Below, piece after piece: positions 1-6,802 of a DNA stretch of 8,693 bases. A program made the position numbers and the translations under genes. Source of the DNA: Thermoplasmata archaeon (GTDB lineage Archaea; Thermoplasmatota; Thermoplasmata; UBA10834); contig DUKU01000026.1 in the NCBI GenBank assembly GCA_013329135.1, positions 5,416 through 14,108 on the forward strand, read 5' to 3'. Every line of letters begins with the position of its first letter. The first letter of the stretch is position 1. The notes beneath the pieces were generated by a model. It worked only from the letters and a program-made list of their open reading frames with translations, was not told the DNA's origin and did not search any database.

Positions 1-200
1 GTGCCGACCCTCAGCTCCGAGTTGGCGGTCGAGGCGGCGCCTATGAGCGTCGCGCACATGATCGCGAAGGTGTCCATGGACACGCCTTCCGGCAGGTCAG
101 CAGCTATGACGAGGCCGTCCCTGCTTATGATAGCCGATGCGATGGACCCGCAGTTCTGCCTGAGGGCCCTCAAGGCCGGTTTGAGCTCCAGTTCAACCAC
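1..200 (-). CDS. Roadblock/LC7 domain protein, C-terminus cut by window edge
   Basis: Read on the minus strand from GTG at 200-198, this gives VVELELKPALRALRQNC, then GSIASAIISRDGLVIAADLP, then EGVSMDTFAIMCATLIGAA. That is the pattern of archaeal Roadblock/LC7 (MglB-like) proteins: an N-terminal helix, a G-x-x-x-A strand, SRDGLVIAADLP, then a helix ending near TANSEL. Family members are small dimeric regulators, often of Ras-like GTPases; no partner GTPase is visible here. A TAG stop lies two codons upstream in frame, which forces the GTG start. The start overlaps the end of the V4R gene by 8 bases and sits directly behind GGAG, so translation is probably coupled. About 66 residues are visible and the gene runs off the left edge. 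Domain call is firm; the precise role is not known. Confidence 0.85.
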   Translation of the reverse strand, partial: MVELELKPALRALRQNCGSIASAIISRDGLVIAADLPEGVSMDTFAIMCATLIGAASTANSELRVG

Positions 201-603
201 CTCCTAGCGGTTCCACCCTGAACACGCAGTGTTTGTCTCCCTTGCTGATGCACTCTATCTCCTCGCAGTGGAGACGCCTGTGGCCCTTGGCCTCGTAGAC
301 CCTCTTCACGATGCCCCTGAGCCTGTGGCAGGTCGGGACATCCGACTGTGTGGCCTCGATCGACCCCTCCGCGACGGCGGTGGCCTCCTCGAAGACGATG
401 TTATCGACCCATCCCCTCGCCCTCAGCAGGTTGGCGCATATCTCGAAGTACTTCTCTGGCTCCTGCAGGGCGATCTTGGAGATCTCGTCCCCGAGTATCA
501 TGCCCTCCCGGAAGAAGAGGCCGTAGCACGCCTGAGACATCACGCCCTCGTAGAGCTTGCGTATCTCCTCGTACTCGGATTGGGAGAGCTTCACGAACTT
601 CAT
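193..603 (-). CDS. V4R (4-vinyl reductase-like) domain protein
   Basis: A 136-residue protein starting at ATG 603-601. The C-terminal part, EEIECISKGDKHCVFRVEPL, is the typical end of the V4R domain: glutamate and cysteine residues, a GD turn, then C-x-F. Further cysteines occur in QACYG, EICAN and PTCHR. V4R domains are small ligand- or metal-linked sensor domains found alone or beside regulators in archaea; the ligand here cannot be told. An upstream ATG at 669 would add 22 residues, but that stretch contains a box A and reads like non-coding sequence, so 603 is preferred. It overlaps the Roadblock gene downstream, and such small-sensor plus Roadblock pairs suggest a joint signalling role. 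The domain fills the whole protein and no membrane segment is seen. Confidence 0.85.
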   Translation of the reverse strand: MKFVKLSQSEYEEIRKLYEGVMSQACYGLFFREGMILGDEISKIALQEPEKYFEICANLLRARGWVDNIVFEEATAVAEGSIEATQSDVPTCHRLRGIVKRVYEAKGHRRLHCEEIECISKGDKHCVFRVEPLGGG

Positions 604-630
604 CGTAACCGCCCTCGGATTCGTATGGAG

Positions 631-640
631 GATATTTAAG
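631..640 (-). promoter_or_regulatory. Box A (TATA) of the V4R-Roadblock operon
   Basis: On the minus strand this reads CTTAAATATC in a GC-rich setting. Its centre is about 33 bases from the ATG at 603, so transcription would start near 610 and the leader would be very short. Confidence 0.55.
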
Positions 641-705
641 GTTTGGTGCATGGCGCTCGAGCCAGACAACCCAGGCTACTCCGCGGGAGAGCCATGTTGA
701 AAAGT

Positions 706-714
706 CTTTATGTG
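706..714 (+). promoter_or_regulatory. Box A (TATA) of the AMMECR1-pyrC operon
   Basis: CTTTATGTG after an A-rich run is the only TATA-like site ahead of the operon. A start of transcription about 25 bases on, near 736, fits translation from ATG 743. It would exclude the earlier in-frame ATG at 710, which lies inside the box. Confidence 0.45.
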
Positions 715-742
715 TGATACTCGATTGAGCAAGAAGATTGTG

Positions 743-1363
743 ATGTTCTCGGACGAGGACGGCCGACTGGCGGTCAGGGCCGCAAGGGCCGTTGTTGAGT
801 GCCATGTGAAGAAGGAGAACCCCCCCAGGCTCGACCTCCCAAGCAGTTTCAAGAACAAGTCAGGGGTCTTCGTCACCCTCACGACCCATCCTGGAGGGGA
901 CCTGAGGGGATGCATCGGGTATCCGGAGGCGCTCCTGGCGCTCGAGGATGCGCTCAGGGACTCGGCTATCAGCGCATGCTCCCGGGACCCACGGTTCCCG
1001 CCCGTGAAACCCTCGGAGCTGGACAAGATCACGGTCGAGGTGAGCCTGCTGACGCCCCCTGAGGAGATCATTGTCAAGAAACGCACTGAGTATCCCAAGC
1101 ATGTCAAGGTTGCGGTCGATGGCCTCATCGTGCAGCGAGGATGGAACCGTGGGCTGCTCCTGCCGCAGGTGCCCGTGGAATGGGGATGGGACCCGGAGGA
1201 ATTCATATCACAGACCTGCCTGAAGGGAGGACTCACCCCCGATGCGTGGCTCCAGGAAGGCACGAAGGTGTTCAAGTTCCAGGCGGAGGTCTTCTCGGAG
1301 GAGGAGCCCCGCGGAAAGGTCGAGCGAAGGAGTCTGGATGAGGAGCATGGAGCTTGTCGTTGA
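743..1363 (+). CDS. AMMECR1 family protein
   Basis: A 206-residue protein of the AMMECR1 family. The hallmark LRGCIG is at about residues 54-59, after a GVFVTL strand. It is followed by the SACSRDPRFPPV block, the TVEVSLL strand and the LLPQVPVEWGWDPEEFISQTC block, then a KGGLTPDAW segment. These make a complete family domain of usual length. The biochemical function of archaeal AMMECR1 proteins is unsettled; the family is known from human AMMECR1 and from bacterial/archaeal loci that pair it with Memo and radical SAM proteins, neither of which is visible here. ATG 743 is chosen because the box A overlaps the earlier ATG at 710 (which would add 11 residues) and because MFSDEDGRLAVRAAR matches the usual family start. 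It is the first gene of an operon and overlaps pyrC by 26 bases. Confidence 0.88.
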   Translation: MFSDEDGRLAVRAARAVVECHVKKENPPRLDLPSSFKNKSGVFVTLTTHPGGDLRGCIGYPEALLALEDALRDSAISACSRDPRFPPVKPSELDKITVEVSLLTPPEEIIVKKRTEYPKHVKVAVDGLIVQRGWNRGLLLPQVPVEWGWDPEEFISQTCLKGGLTPDAWLQEGTKVFKFQAEVFSEEEPRGKVERRSLDEEHGACR

Positions 1364-2612
1364 GGGCGAGTGCTACATATCCGGCCGCTTCGAGAGGGCG
1401 TGCATCGGGATAGACGGGGGCAGGATATCCGCCATCGCGAGGAACCTCGAAGGCGACAGACGGATCGACTTCGGCAGCAGGAAGATACTCCCCGCGGCCA
1501 TCGACTCGCATGTGCACTTCAGGGAGCCTGGCATGACCCACAAGGAGGATTTCGGGACTGGCTCCCTGGCAGCGCTCCACGGAGGCGTCAGCTGCGTCCT
1601 GGACATGCCCAACACGGTCCCTCCGACGACCACCATGTCCGCGCTGGACGAGAAGACCGAGGCCGCAGCGTCGAAGTCGTTGGTCGATTTCGGGCTCTTC
1701 GCAGCGGTGAGGCCAGGTGTCGACATTGCCGGGCTCGCCCCGAGGGTCGCGGGCTTCAAGCTCTACATGGCGGGGACCACGGGTGACCTACTGGTGCCTT
1801 CGCTCTCCTCGGTCGAACGTGAACTAGCCGAGGTGGCCAGGTCGGGGAAGGTGCTCGCGGTGCACGCGGAGGACGAGAGCCTAAGGCGCAAGGACCTGGC
1901 GAGCAATCTGAGCGACCACCTGAGGAACAGGGGCAACGACTGCGAGGCCAGCGCGATCCGGAAGGTCGCAAGGGCGGGCGAGGCGTGCAGATTGCACATA
2001 TGCCACGTGTCGTCCAAGGACTCGTTGTCTCTAGCCCTGGGCCAGCCCAATATGACCGCAGAGGTGACCCCACATCATATCCTGCTGGACAGGGACCGTC
2101 CTCTCGGCACGTACGGCAAGGTCAATCCCCCCCTGCGCACAAGGGCGGACAGGCAAGCGCTGTTCCTGGCATTCAAGCAGGGAAGGTTCGACACGATGGC
2201 CTCGGACCACGCCCCCCACACAGTCGACGAGAAGAAGGAGGATTTCGACTTCGCGCCGAGCGGCATGCCAGGCGTGGAGACCATGTTCCCGATCATGCTA
2301 CAGCATGCGAGGGACCGGCACCTCGCGCTGGCTACGGTCGTCAGGGCGCTGTGCGAGAGGCCAGGGGAGATATTCGGCATCAAGAAGGGCAGGATAGACA
2401 TCGGGTACGATGCTGATCTCATCGTCGTCGACTTCATGGACGGACGCGATGTCAGGGCCGACGACCTGTACTCCAAATGTGGCTGGACAGCGTTCGAAGG
2501 CATGCCAGCCGTGTTCCCCAGGGCCGTCATGGTCCGAGGGGAGCTGGTGATGAAGGACGAGGAGCAGGCCGGGGAGTTCCGGGGCAGGGACGTTGTAACC
2601 AATGGACGATGA
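1338..2612 (+). CDS. pyrC: Dihydroorotase
   Basis: A 424-residue amidohydrolase that interconverts N-carbamoyl-aspartate and dihydroorotate, the third step of de novo pyrimidine synthesis, in the cytoplasm. The family order is complete: the metal-binding DSHVHFREPG (His58 and His60), MPNTVPPT near 90-97, GFKLYMAGTTG near 139-149 containing Lys141, HAED with His176, CHVSS with His223, EVTPHH near 242-247, and ASDHAPH with the catalytic-site Asp290. The C-terminus has the usual amidohydrolase small-domain pattern GRIDIGYDADLIVVD. Length is normal for class I dihydroorotases. ATG 1338 is chosen because GGAG precedes it by about six bases; ATG 1347 is a close alternative. It overlaps AMMECR1 upstream and the CxxxCxxCC gene downstream, so the three form one operon. 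No other pyr gene is in the window. Confidence 0.95.
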   Translation: MRSMELVVEGECYISGRFERACIGIDGGRISAIARNLEGDRRIDFGSRKILPAAIDSHVHFREPGMTHKEDFGTGSLAALHGGVSCVLDMPNTVPPTTTMSALDEKTEAAASKSLVDFGLFAAVRPGVDIAGLAPRVAGFKLYMAGTTGDLLVPSLSSVERELAEVARSGKVLAVHAEDESLRRKDLASNLSDHLRNRGNDCEASAIRKVARAGEACRLHICHVSSKDSLSLALGQPNMTAEVTPHHILLDRDRPLGTYGKVNPPLRTRADRQALFLAFKQGRFDTMASDHAPHTVDEKKEDFDFAPSGMPGVETMFPIMLQHARDRHLALATVVRALCERPGEIFGIKKGRIDIGYDADLIVVDFMDGRDVRADDLYSKCGWTAFEGMPAVFPRAVMVRGELVMKDEEQAGEFRGRDVVTNGR

Positions 2613-3753
2613 CAGACTCGAGGTCGACCTCTCGGAGCTCGAGGGCCTCACATACACTTGCGTAGACGGGTGCGCGCTCTGCTGCCTGTGCCAGCCCGAG
2701 CTGCTCCCTGACGAGGAGAAGCTGTTCAGGGGCGACCCGATGCTCTCCGACGGTCTCGCGGACAAGCATATCTCTCCCGACGTGGCGGGCGCTGCCATCA
2801 AACTCCAGGGGGCTCATGGCGCATGCCACTTCCTCAGGCAACGCAGGTGTGCGATATACACCAGACGTCCGCACTACTGCAGGGCGTTCCCGATCAGTGT
2901 GTATGCCGGTTGGCGCATACAGATGAACGCGAACCAGTCATGCAGGGGCATGGGACTCCCAGGGGAGGGCATGACAGAGGCCGGCAAGGCTTTGCTCGCG
3001 CAATATGGCCAGGGCGAGCTCATGGACGAGCTGCGGGGCTCCAGGGAAGTGTTCGCGGAGTTCTCGAGCAACACGAGGGATGCCAAGGTCGCGCAGTCGG
3101 TCCCATCCCTGAGGGACGCGGCTGGAGCGCTCATGGACGACCTCACGGAGGAATTGGGCCTGAGCAGGGTACTGACCTATGCGGAGTCCGGGGGGACCAG
3201 GCAGAATTCGTCCGCGCAGGACATCGCGAGAAGGGCCAGAAACGCCGAACCAGAAGTGGATGTGCAGGAGCTCGGAGTCTCGATCGGGACAGAGTTGTTC
3301 GACCTGCCGGACCTGAGCTACCTGCCAGTCTACGTGGCCGAGGATCTCACATGGAAGATATTCAAGCTCGTCGGGGACGTCGTCGTGGGGTTCGTCCTAC
3401 ATGAGGACGGCAGGACCGAGGAGTTCTCCAGGATTGCGCCGTCAGAAGTGACATTGATGCCACTGACAGCCGGAGGGAGGAAGGCATTCGAGGAGTACCT
3501 GAGGGTCATCAACCGGAGGGACTGCTTCGTCGGTCACGCCGCGCACCTGCTGGACCTCGAGGACTACTCATTCAACTACGCGCAGGCGTACCTTGGAGCC
3601 GTCGGGAACGCCGCCGTGGACCTCTGGTGGCGCTCGTCGTTCCTCGCTCGTCAGCGGGGAGAGGTGACACTTGACCAGCATGGCGTCAAGGAGGGCATCA
3701 TCTTCTTCGACATGGACCTGCTGGACCAGCCGACGATCGGCGCCTTCTTGTGA
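2602..3753 (+). CDS. YkgJ-like CxxxCxxCC metal-cluster protein with long C-terminal extension
   Basis: A 383-residue protein. The N-terminal ~100 residues match the YkgJ/UPF0153 putative zinc- or iron-chelating domain: CVDGCALCCLC (Cys20, 24, 27, 28, 30), then CHFLRQRRCAIYTRRPHYCR (Cys75, 83, 93) and AFPI. A further Cys follows in NQSCRGMG. The remaining ~270 residues, with predicted helices near VPSLRDAAGALMDDLTEEL and an alpha/beta part near LSYLPVYVAEDLTWKIFKLV, are not recognised. Most YkgJ proteins are much shorter, so this is an extended version. ATG 2602 overlaps the pyrC stop by 11 bases (ATGGACGATGA), indicating coupled translation. The metal, substrate and link to pyrimidine synthesis are unknown; co-transcription alone does not establish one. 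Confidence 0.8.
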   Translation: MDDDRLEVDLSELEGLTYTCVDGCALCCLCQPELLPDEEKLFRGDPMLSDGLADKHISPDVAGAAIKLQGAHGACHFLRQRRCAIYTRRPHYCRAFPISVYAGWRIQMNANQSCRGMGLPGEGMTEAGKALLAQYGQGELMDELRGSREVFAEFSSNTRDAKVAQSVPSLRDAAGALMDDLTEELGLSRVLTYAESGGTRQNSSAQDIARRARNAEPEVDVQELGVSIGTELFDLPDLSYLPVYVAEDLTWKIFKLVGDVVVGFVLHEDGRTEEFSRIAPSEVTLMPLTAGGRKAFEEYLRVINRRDCFVGHAAHLLDLEDYSFNYAQAYLGAVGNAAVDLWWRSSFLARQRGEVTLDQHGVKEGIIFFDMDLLDQPTIGAFL

Positions 3754-3765
3754 TCGACCCCGCCG

Positions 3766-3780
3766 CCGGGCCCCCGGTCT
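3766..3780 (+). terminator. Possible terminator of the AMMECR1-pyrC operon
   Basis: CCGGG and CCCGG face each other across two bases (3766-3770 and 3773-3777), followed by TCTTAT, 13 bases after the last stop codon. The loop is tight and the T-run short, so this is a weak candidate. Confidence 0.3.
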
Positions 3781-3802
3781 TATGGCGCGAACTGATGAAC
3801 AC

Positions 3803-3810
3803 ATTTATAC
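3803..3810 (+). promoter_or_regulatory. Box A (TATA) upstream of the Lrp-family gene
   Basis: ATTTATAC within an AT-rich patch, about 55 bases after the previous gene. Transcription would start near 3832. A second, weaker TATA-like stretch, GTTATCTATCC at about 3879-3889, would put a start nearer to TTG 3935. Confidence 0.5.
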
Positions 3811-3934
3811 ATCGCATGAGACGGGATTGTGACACTTTGTTCGATTGTCGTTCCGTTCGAGGATGACCCAACGAAAGCGTTATCTATCCGATTTTCATGT
3901 TACCTTTTCGAACGTTTTAGAGGGGGCACCTTCG

Positions 3935-4405
3935 TTGGACAAACCGGACCCGGTCACGCTGGATAAGAGCGATAGGATCATATTGAAAATGCTTCAGGAT
4001 GACTGCAACATAAGCCTGAAGAAGATAGGCGAGAAGACAGGACTGTCTTCGTCCACGGTCCACTACAGGGTCAACAGGCTGATCGAGGAAGGGGTCATCA
4101 CCGGGTTCAAGGCGTGCGTCAACCCCCTGAAGGTGGGGAAGGAGATACTTGCCATCTCGCTGATAACGGGCAGGTACGGCCCTGACTACTCCAAGAAGAT
4201 AGGCGAGAAGATATCGAAGATCCCAGGCGTCTGGGCGACCTACTTCCTCCTGGGGAACATCGATTTCGCCATCCTGCTCAGGGCGTCCTCGAGGGAGGAA
4301 CTCAAGGACATAGTGGACGCGTTCATCAGGATCGACGAGGTCGAGCGCAGCAACACATACCTCATCCTGGACAGGATCAAGGAAGACATCACGGTGCAGT
4401 TGTGA
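3935..4405 (+). CDS. Lrp/AsnC family transcriptional regulator
   Basis: A 156-residue reading from TTG 3935, normal length for the family. Residues ~9-57 (LDKSDRIILKMLQDDCNISL, then KKIGEKTGLSSSTVHYRVNR, then LIEEGVI) are the AsnC-type helix-turn-helix. The rest is the RAM-type effector-binding domain, with PGVWATYFLLGNIDFAILLR at about 100-120. Such proteins form dimers to octamers, bind DNA and often sense amino acids; the ligand is not predictable here. The frame is open back to TTG 3845 and ATG 3863. Codons in that extra stretch (CAA, CGA, CGT, TAT, CTA, TTT, CAT, TTA) are unlike the rest of the window, and GAGGGGG lies ahead of 3935, so the upstream part is more likely leader. It converges with the coiled-coil gene. 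Confidence 0.85.
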   Translation: MDKPDPVTLDKSDRIILKMLQDDCNISLKKIGEKTGLSSSTVHYRVNRLIEEGVITGFKACVNPLKVGKEILAISLITGRYGPDYSKKIGEKISKIPGVWATYFLLGNIDFAILLRASSREELKDIVDAFIRIDEVERSNTYLILDRIKEDITVQL

Positions 4406-4420
4406 AGCCGCGGGCCGGCT
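4406..4420. terminator. Small hairpin between convergent genes
   Basis: AGCCG and CGGCT flank CGGGC, making a 5-bp stem exactly in the 13-bp gap between the Lrp stop and the stop of the minus-strand gene. It could act for both directions, but there is no T-run. Confidence 0.25.
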
Positions 4421-5711
4421 ACCTCTGTGCGCGCTTGGTGGCTGACACGGCCGTCAGGTAGTCCTCGATGCGCTTGATGCGCATGGACACCTTGGCGACG
4501 TCGTTCGTCAGGGTATCGATCTTGATGACCAGCCCTTCGGGGACCTTGGGCTCAGGGATTATCGGTATGTCTGGCATCCTGATGTTCTCGGCCATGGACC
4601 TCACGGCGGCGACTTCGTCGACCAGCTCTTCGAACCTGGCGGGGAGGTCGTTCTCGTCCTCCTCGTCCTCCGGGACCCGCAGCAGTTCGATCGTGCTCTT
4701 GAGAGCGGTCACTTCGTCAGCAAGGTTCGCGACGGCTGACTGCGTGCCTGAATCCTTCGCCGGTCCATGAGAGGACGCGATGGCTTTGTCTATCTTCCTG
4801 TCCGTCGTGGCCAGTATGACCCCGAGTCCCTTGGCGATCTTTTTGTCCAGCTCGATCTTGAAATCGTGAAGTTCTCCCCTCAGATGTTCCTGGACGTCCT
4901 CCAACTTCTCGCCTTGGAGCTTCACGTCCCTGAGCATCGCGGTGAGGTCCGACATGAGGGATGAGGCACCCGACAACGCCTCGAGGTCGTCAGGGTCGAG
5001 CTTGCCGCTCGCTGGAGCGATGTTGCAGTGTCTGAGGCCGTCGACCATCGCAAGCATGTCCACGGTCGGGCCGCTCCTCTGGACCGCCTGCCTGATCGGC
5101 TCCAATCGGGCCATGACAGTCTCGGCCATCTTCACGGGGTTCTTCGTCCAGTCGCCCATGTTGCTGAGTTCGCTCATGGCCTTCTCAAGCTGACGAGTGG
5201 CGTCGACCATGTCCGAACTCTCGATAGCGCGTATGTCCCTGATCGCGTCGCGGCGTCCCTTGGCCACGGCGTCATCCACAGAGAAGCCCTCGTGCGGATA
5301 CACGGTCGCCAGGTAGGACACGCCGGACATCACCTTGCCCATCACGTATTCCCAGTCTTGGCTGGTGACGGCTATCGTCGGCCTCTCGGACTTCTCGAAC
5401 AGTAGGCAGAAACTGTCGTTGGGCATGTAGCATGCCTCTATGGAGTAAGGATGGTTCTTGTAGAACACTGGCGGGTGCTCAGGGCTCTCGCTCTGTACTG
5501 CGCCCATATAGGCGCCCATGTATGCCCTCGCGTAATTCGCGAGGTCCACGTCGGTGGGCCCTTTGTCCCTGCGCCCGCTCGGTTCCGCGCTCATATCCGC
5601 ACCAGGCATTGTGTCAACCTGGCTCTCGCATGCCGTACCTGCGAAAGGCAAACTACAGCATGCCTCATCGGGTAGAACGGTGAAATATGTTTCCGGTCGA
5701 ATCTCGGACAT
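4419..5711 (-). CDS. Unrecognised coiled-coil protein
   Basis: The full reading is 430 residues; I do not recognise a family. Residues ~1-50 look disordered and carry CC and other scattered cysteines. Residues ~55-165 look globular (VFYKNHPYSIEACYMPNDSF, TIAVTSQDWEYVMGKVMSGV). From about 160 the chain is mostly charged helix, with heptad-like stretches near LTAMLRDVKLQGEKLEDVQE, LADEVTALKSTIELL and IDTLTNDVAKVSMRIKRIED. These are broken by an acidic patch (PEDEEDEN) and a Pro-rich linker (MPDIPIIPEPKVPEGL). No signal peptide or membrane segment is seen, so it is probably cytoplasmic. The first ~39 codons are atypical for the window, a TATA-like CATATTT lies inside them near 5690, and GGTG precedes ATG 5594; the real start may therefore be 5594 (391 residues). 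It follows the winged-helix gene by 36 bases on the same strand. A link to the archaellum is conceivable from position and coiled coil but unproven. Confidence 0.7.
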   Translation of the reverse strand: MSEIRPETYFTVLPDEACCSLPFAGTACESQVDTMPGADMSAEPSGRRDKGPTDVDLANYARAYMGAYMGAVQSESPEHPPVFYKNHPYSIEACYMPNDSFCLLFEKSERPTIAVTSQDWEYVMGKVMSGVSYLATVYPHEGFSVDDAVAKGRRDAIRDIRAIESSDMVDATRQLEKAMSELSNMGDWTKNPVKMAETVMARLEPIRQAVQRSGPTVDMLAMVDGLRHCNIAPASGKLDPDDLEALSGASSLMSDLTAMLRDVKLQGEKLEDVQEHLRGELHDFKIELDKKIAKGLGVILATTDRKIDKAIASSHGPAKDSGTQSAVANLADEVTALKSTIELLRVPEDEEDENDLPARFEELVDEVAAVRSMAENIRMPDIPIIPEPKVPEGLVIKIDTLTNDVAKVSMRIKRIEDYLTAVSATKRAQR

Positions 5712-5747
5712 GATTATCAGTCCGGGAGTTCGACGAGATGCGTGTGC

Positions 5748-6128
5748 CTACACGGCCACGGATGCGATCCAGTCCTCGGACCACTTCACCTGGCCGGTCC
5801 TGAGCTCGAACTTCAGTCGCACCTTTCCGTCATCGAAGAATATCTGGGCGCGCCTGACCTGGGACAAATAGGTCCTGGTCCACTTGCCCTTCTGCGTGAG
5901 GACCTTACCCTCGCACTCCAGGAGCCCCTCCGACAGGAGAGTGTTGACCCTCCTGTAACCCAGCGTGACGGGTATGTTCAGACGTTGGCACATGTCCTGG
6001 ACGGTGCGCGGCCTGTCCCTCGAGTAGATCAGTATCTTGGCCGAGTACTCATCGACCAAGAGCTTGGACAGCTCGTACGCGTTCATCCCGGGTGGCCTCG
6101 ACCTTGACAATTCTATGTCATCCGTCAT
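5748..6128 (-). CDS. Winged-helix DNA-binding protein (paralogue 1)
   Basis: A 126-residue protein. Residues ~18-75 form a winged helix-turn-helix: KLLVDEYSAKILIYSRDRPR, then TVQDMCQRLNIPVTLGYRRV as the HTH, then NTLLSEGLLECEGKVLTQKG running into the wing. It is clearly related to the product of the divergent gene at 6377: both share the order L-x-DEY, IL, a basic R, IP, YR, L, GL-x-E-x-EG, LT, GK, a Y, and a G-x-x-R-x-K strand near the C-terminus. It likely binds DNA as a dimer; no ligand-binding domain is present beyond a short C-terminal beta segment. ATG 6128 is used; ATG 6086 is a possible shorter start. It lies 36 bases upstream of the coiled-coil gene and may be co-transcribed with it. 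No clear TATA box is seen ahead of it. Confidence 0.75.
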   Translation of the reverse strand: MTDDIELSRSRPPGMNAYELSKLLVDEYSAKILIYSRDRPRTVQDMCQRLNIPVTLGYRRVNTLLSEGLLECEGKVLTQKGKWTRTYLSQVRRAQIFFDDGKVRLKFELRTGQVKWSEDWIASVAV

Positions 6129-6241
6129 AAACCATCTGGCTCAATTCCAAGCCGAGACAATCAGAGACGATACACCGCGCTATGACACAGTCCTAACAGC
6201 AATGAATGACCTGCACATCTGGCCGGTCCGAAAGAGCGCCC

Positions 6242-6268
6242 GTGAGAAGTTCAGGTGATTCTCACCTG
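6242..6268. promoter_or_regulatory. Two overlapping inverted repeats, probable operator
   Basis: CAGGTGA (6252-6258) and TCACCTG (6262-6268) form a perfect 7-bp palindrome around TTC. Overlapping it, GTGAGAA (6242-6248) and TTCTCAC (6259-6265) form another perfect 7-bp inverted repeat with a 10-base spacer. The set ends 17 bp before the TATA box of the gene at 6377, a place suited to an activator or an autoregulatory protein. It contains GTGATTCTC (6256-6264), also found in the archaellin 1 operator. Confidence 0.55.
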
Positions 6269-6285
6269 TTACAAACAAATCGTGA

Positions 6286-6297
6286 ATTATATATATT
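6286..6297 (+). promoter_or_regulatory. Strong box A (TATA) of winged-helix gene 2
   Basis: ATTATATATATT is the clearest TATA box in the window. Transcription would start near 6317, leaving a leader of about 60 nt. That leader contains CCCC-TAAAGA-GGGG (6345-6358), a possible small hairpin. Confidence 0.7.
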
Positions 6298-6376
6298 GAC
6301 AAAATAGTACCCCTGGACAAGGGACGGGAATAAGCTCTAACTCCCCCCTAAAGAGGGGATTCGAACGGCTACCGAA

Positions 6377-6745
6377 TTGGGCATCACAGCGGACGCTAAG
6401 AAGCTGAGTATCGCGCAAATACTCACAGACGAATACAACATGAACATCCTTGCAGCCACGAGCCACAAGGCCCGTAGCGCCAGGGAGCTTGCATTCATGT
6501 TCGACATACCACTCGCGAGCTGCTACAGGAAACTGAGGGAGCTCGGGACATCTGGTTTGATCGAGCAGGAAGGCAGCGAGCTCACATCGGATGGAAAGAG
6601 GTACAAGGTGTACCGCTCGATGATAGGGAGCGTGACGATGGTCTACGAGAAGGGCACGCTCCGCATGAAGGTGGACATGAACTTCAGGTCCGCCCCCCTC
6701 GAGATCATCCAGAATATGGCGTTGCCGAAGCCGAGAGAGTTCTGA
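6377..6745 (+). CDS. Winged-helix DNA-binding protein (paralogue 2)
   Basis: A 122-residue protein with the same fold and spacing as the product of 5748-6128. It has an IAQILTDEYNMNIL helix, the RSARELAFMFDIPLASCYRK helix-turn-helix (about residues 35-55), LRELGTSGLIEQEGSELTSD as final helix and wing, and a TLRMKVDMNF strand near the end. The start is taken as TTG 6377: the frame is open upstream only to 6341 with no ATG or GTG, and the first internal ATG would cut into the first helix. No good ribosome-binding site is seen, so initiation may be weak. It stands directly upstream of the archaellin operon on the same strand and has its own promoter with operator. Archaellum regulators of the EarA type in euryarchaea are also small HTH proteins encoded near or acting on archaellum genes; this is an analogy, not a demonstrated match. 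Confidence 0.75.
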   Translation: MGITADAKKLSIAQILTDEYNMNILAATSHKARSARELAFMFDIPLASCYRKLRELGTSGLIEQEGSELTSDGKRYKVYRSMIGSVTMVYEKGTLRMKVDMNFRSAPLEIIQNMALPKPREF

Positions 6746-6764
6746 TTCTGCGATAGATCCACGA

Positions 6765-6781
6765 CTGCGGAGCATCCGCAG
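6765..6781 (+). terminator. Hairpin after winged-helix gene 2
   Basis: CTGCGGA (6765-6771) pairs perfectly with TCCGCAG (6775-6781) over a GCA loop, 20 bases after the stop codon. It lacks a strong T-run (CCTCT follows), so it may end transcription only partly. Confidence 0.4.
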
Positions 6782-6802
6782 GAAACCTCTACATAATTCT
6801 GC

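Noticed and set aside
229..639. Long plus-strand frame opposite the V4R gene.
   Set aside because: It mirrors the high third-position GC of the minus-strand gene, and only the minus strand gives V4R motifs.
6141..6164. AGACAATCAG upstream of winged-helix gene 1 looks like one arm of the archaellin operator.
   Set aside because: The partner arm is absent at the right distance and the place lies between any promoter and the start codon.
5786..6229. CTGGCCGGTCC occurs near 5789 inside winged-helix gene 1 and again near 6218 in the intergenic region.
   Set aside because: An 11-base match in GC-rich DNA is easily chance and one copy is inside coding sequence.
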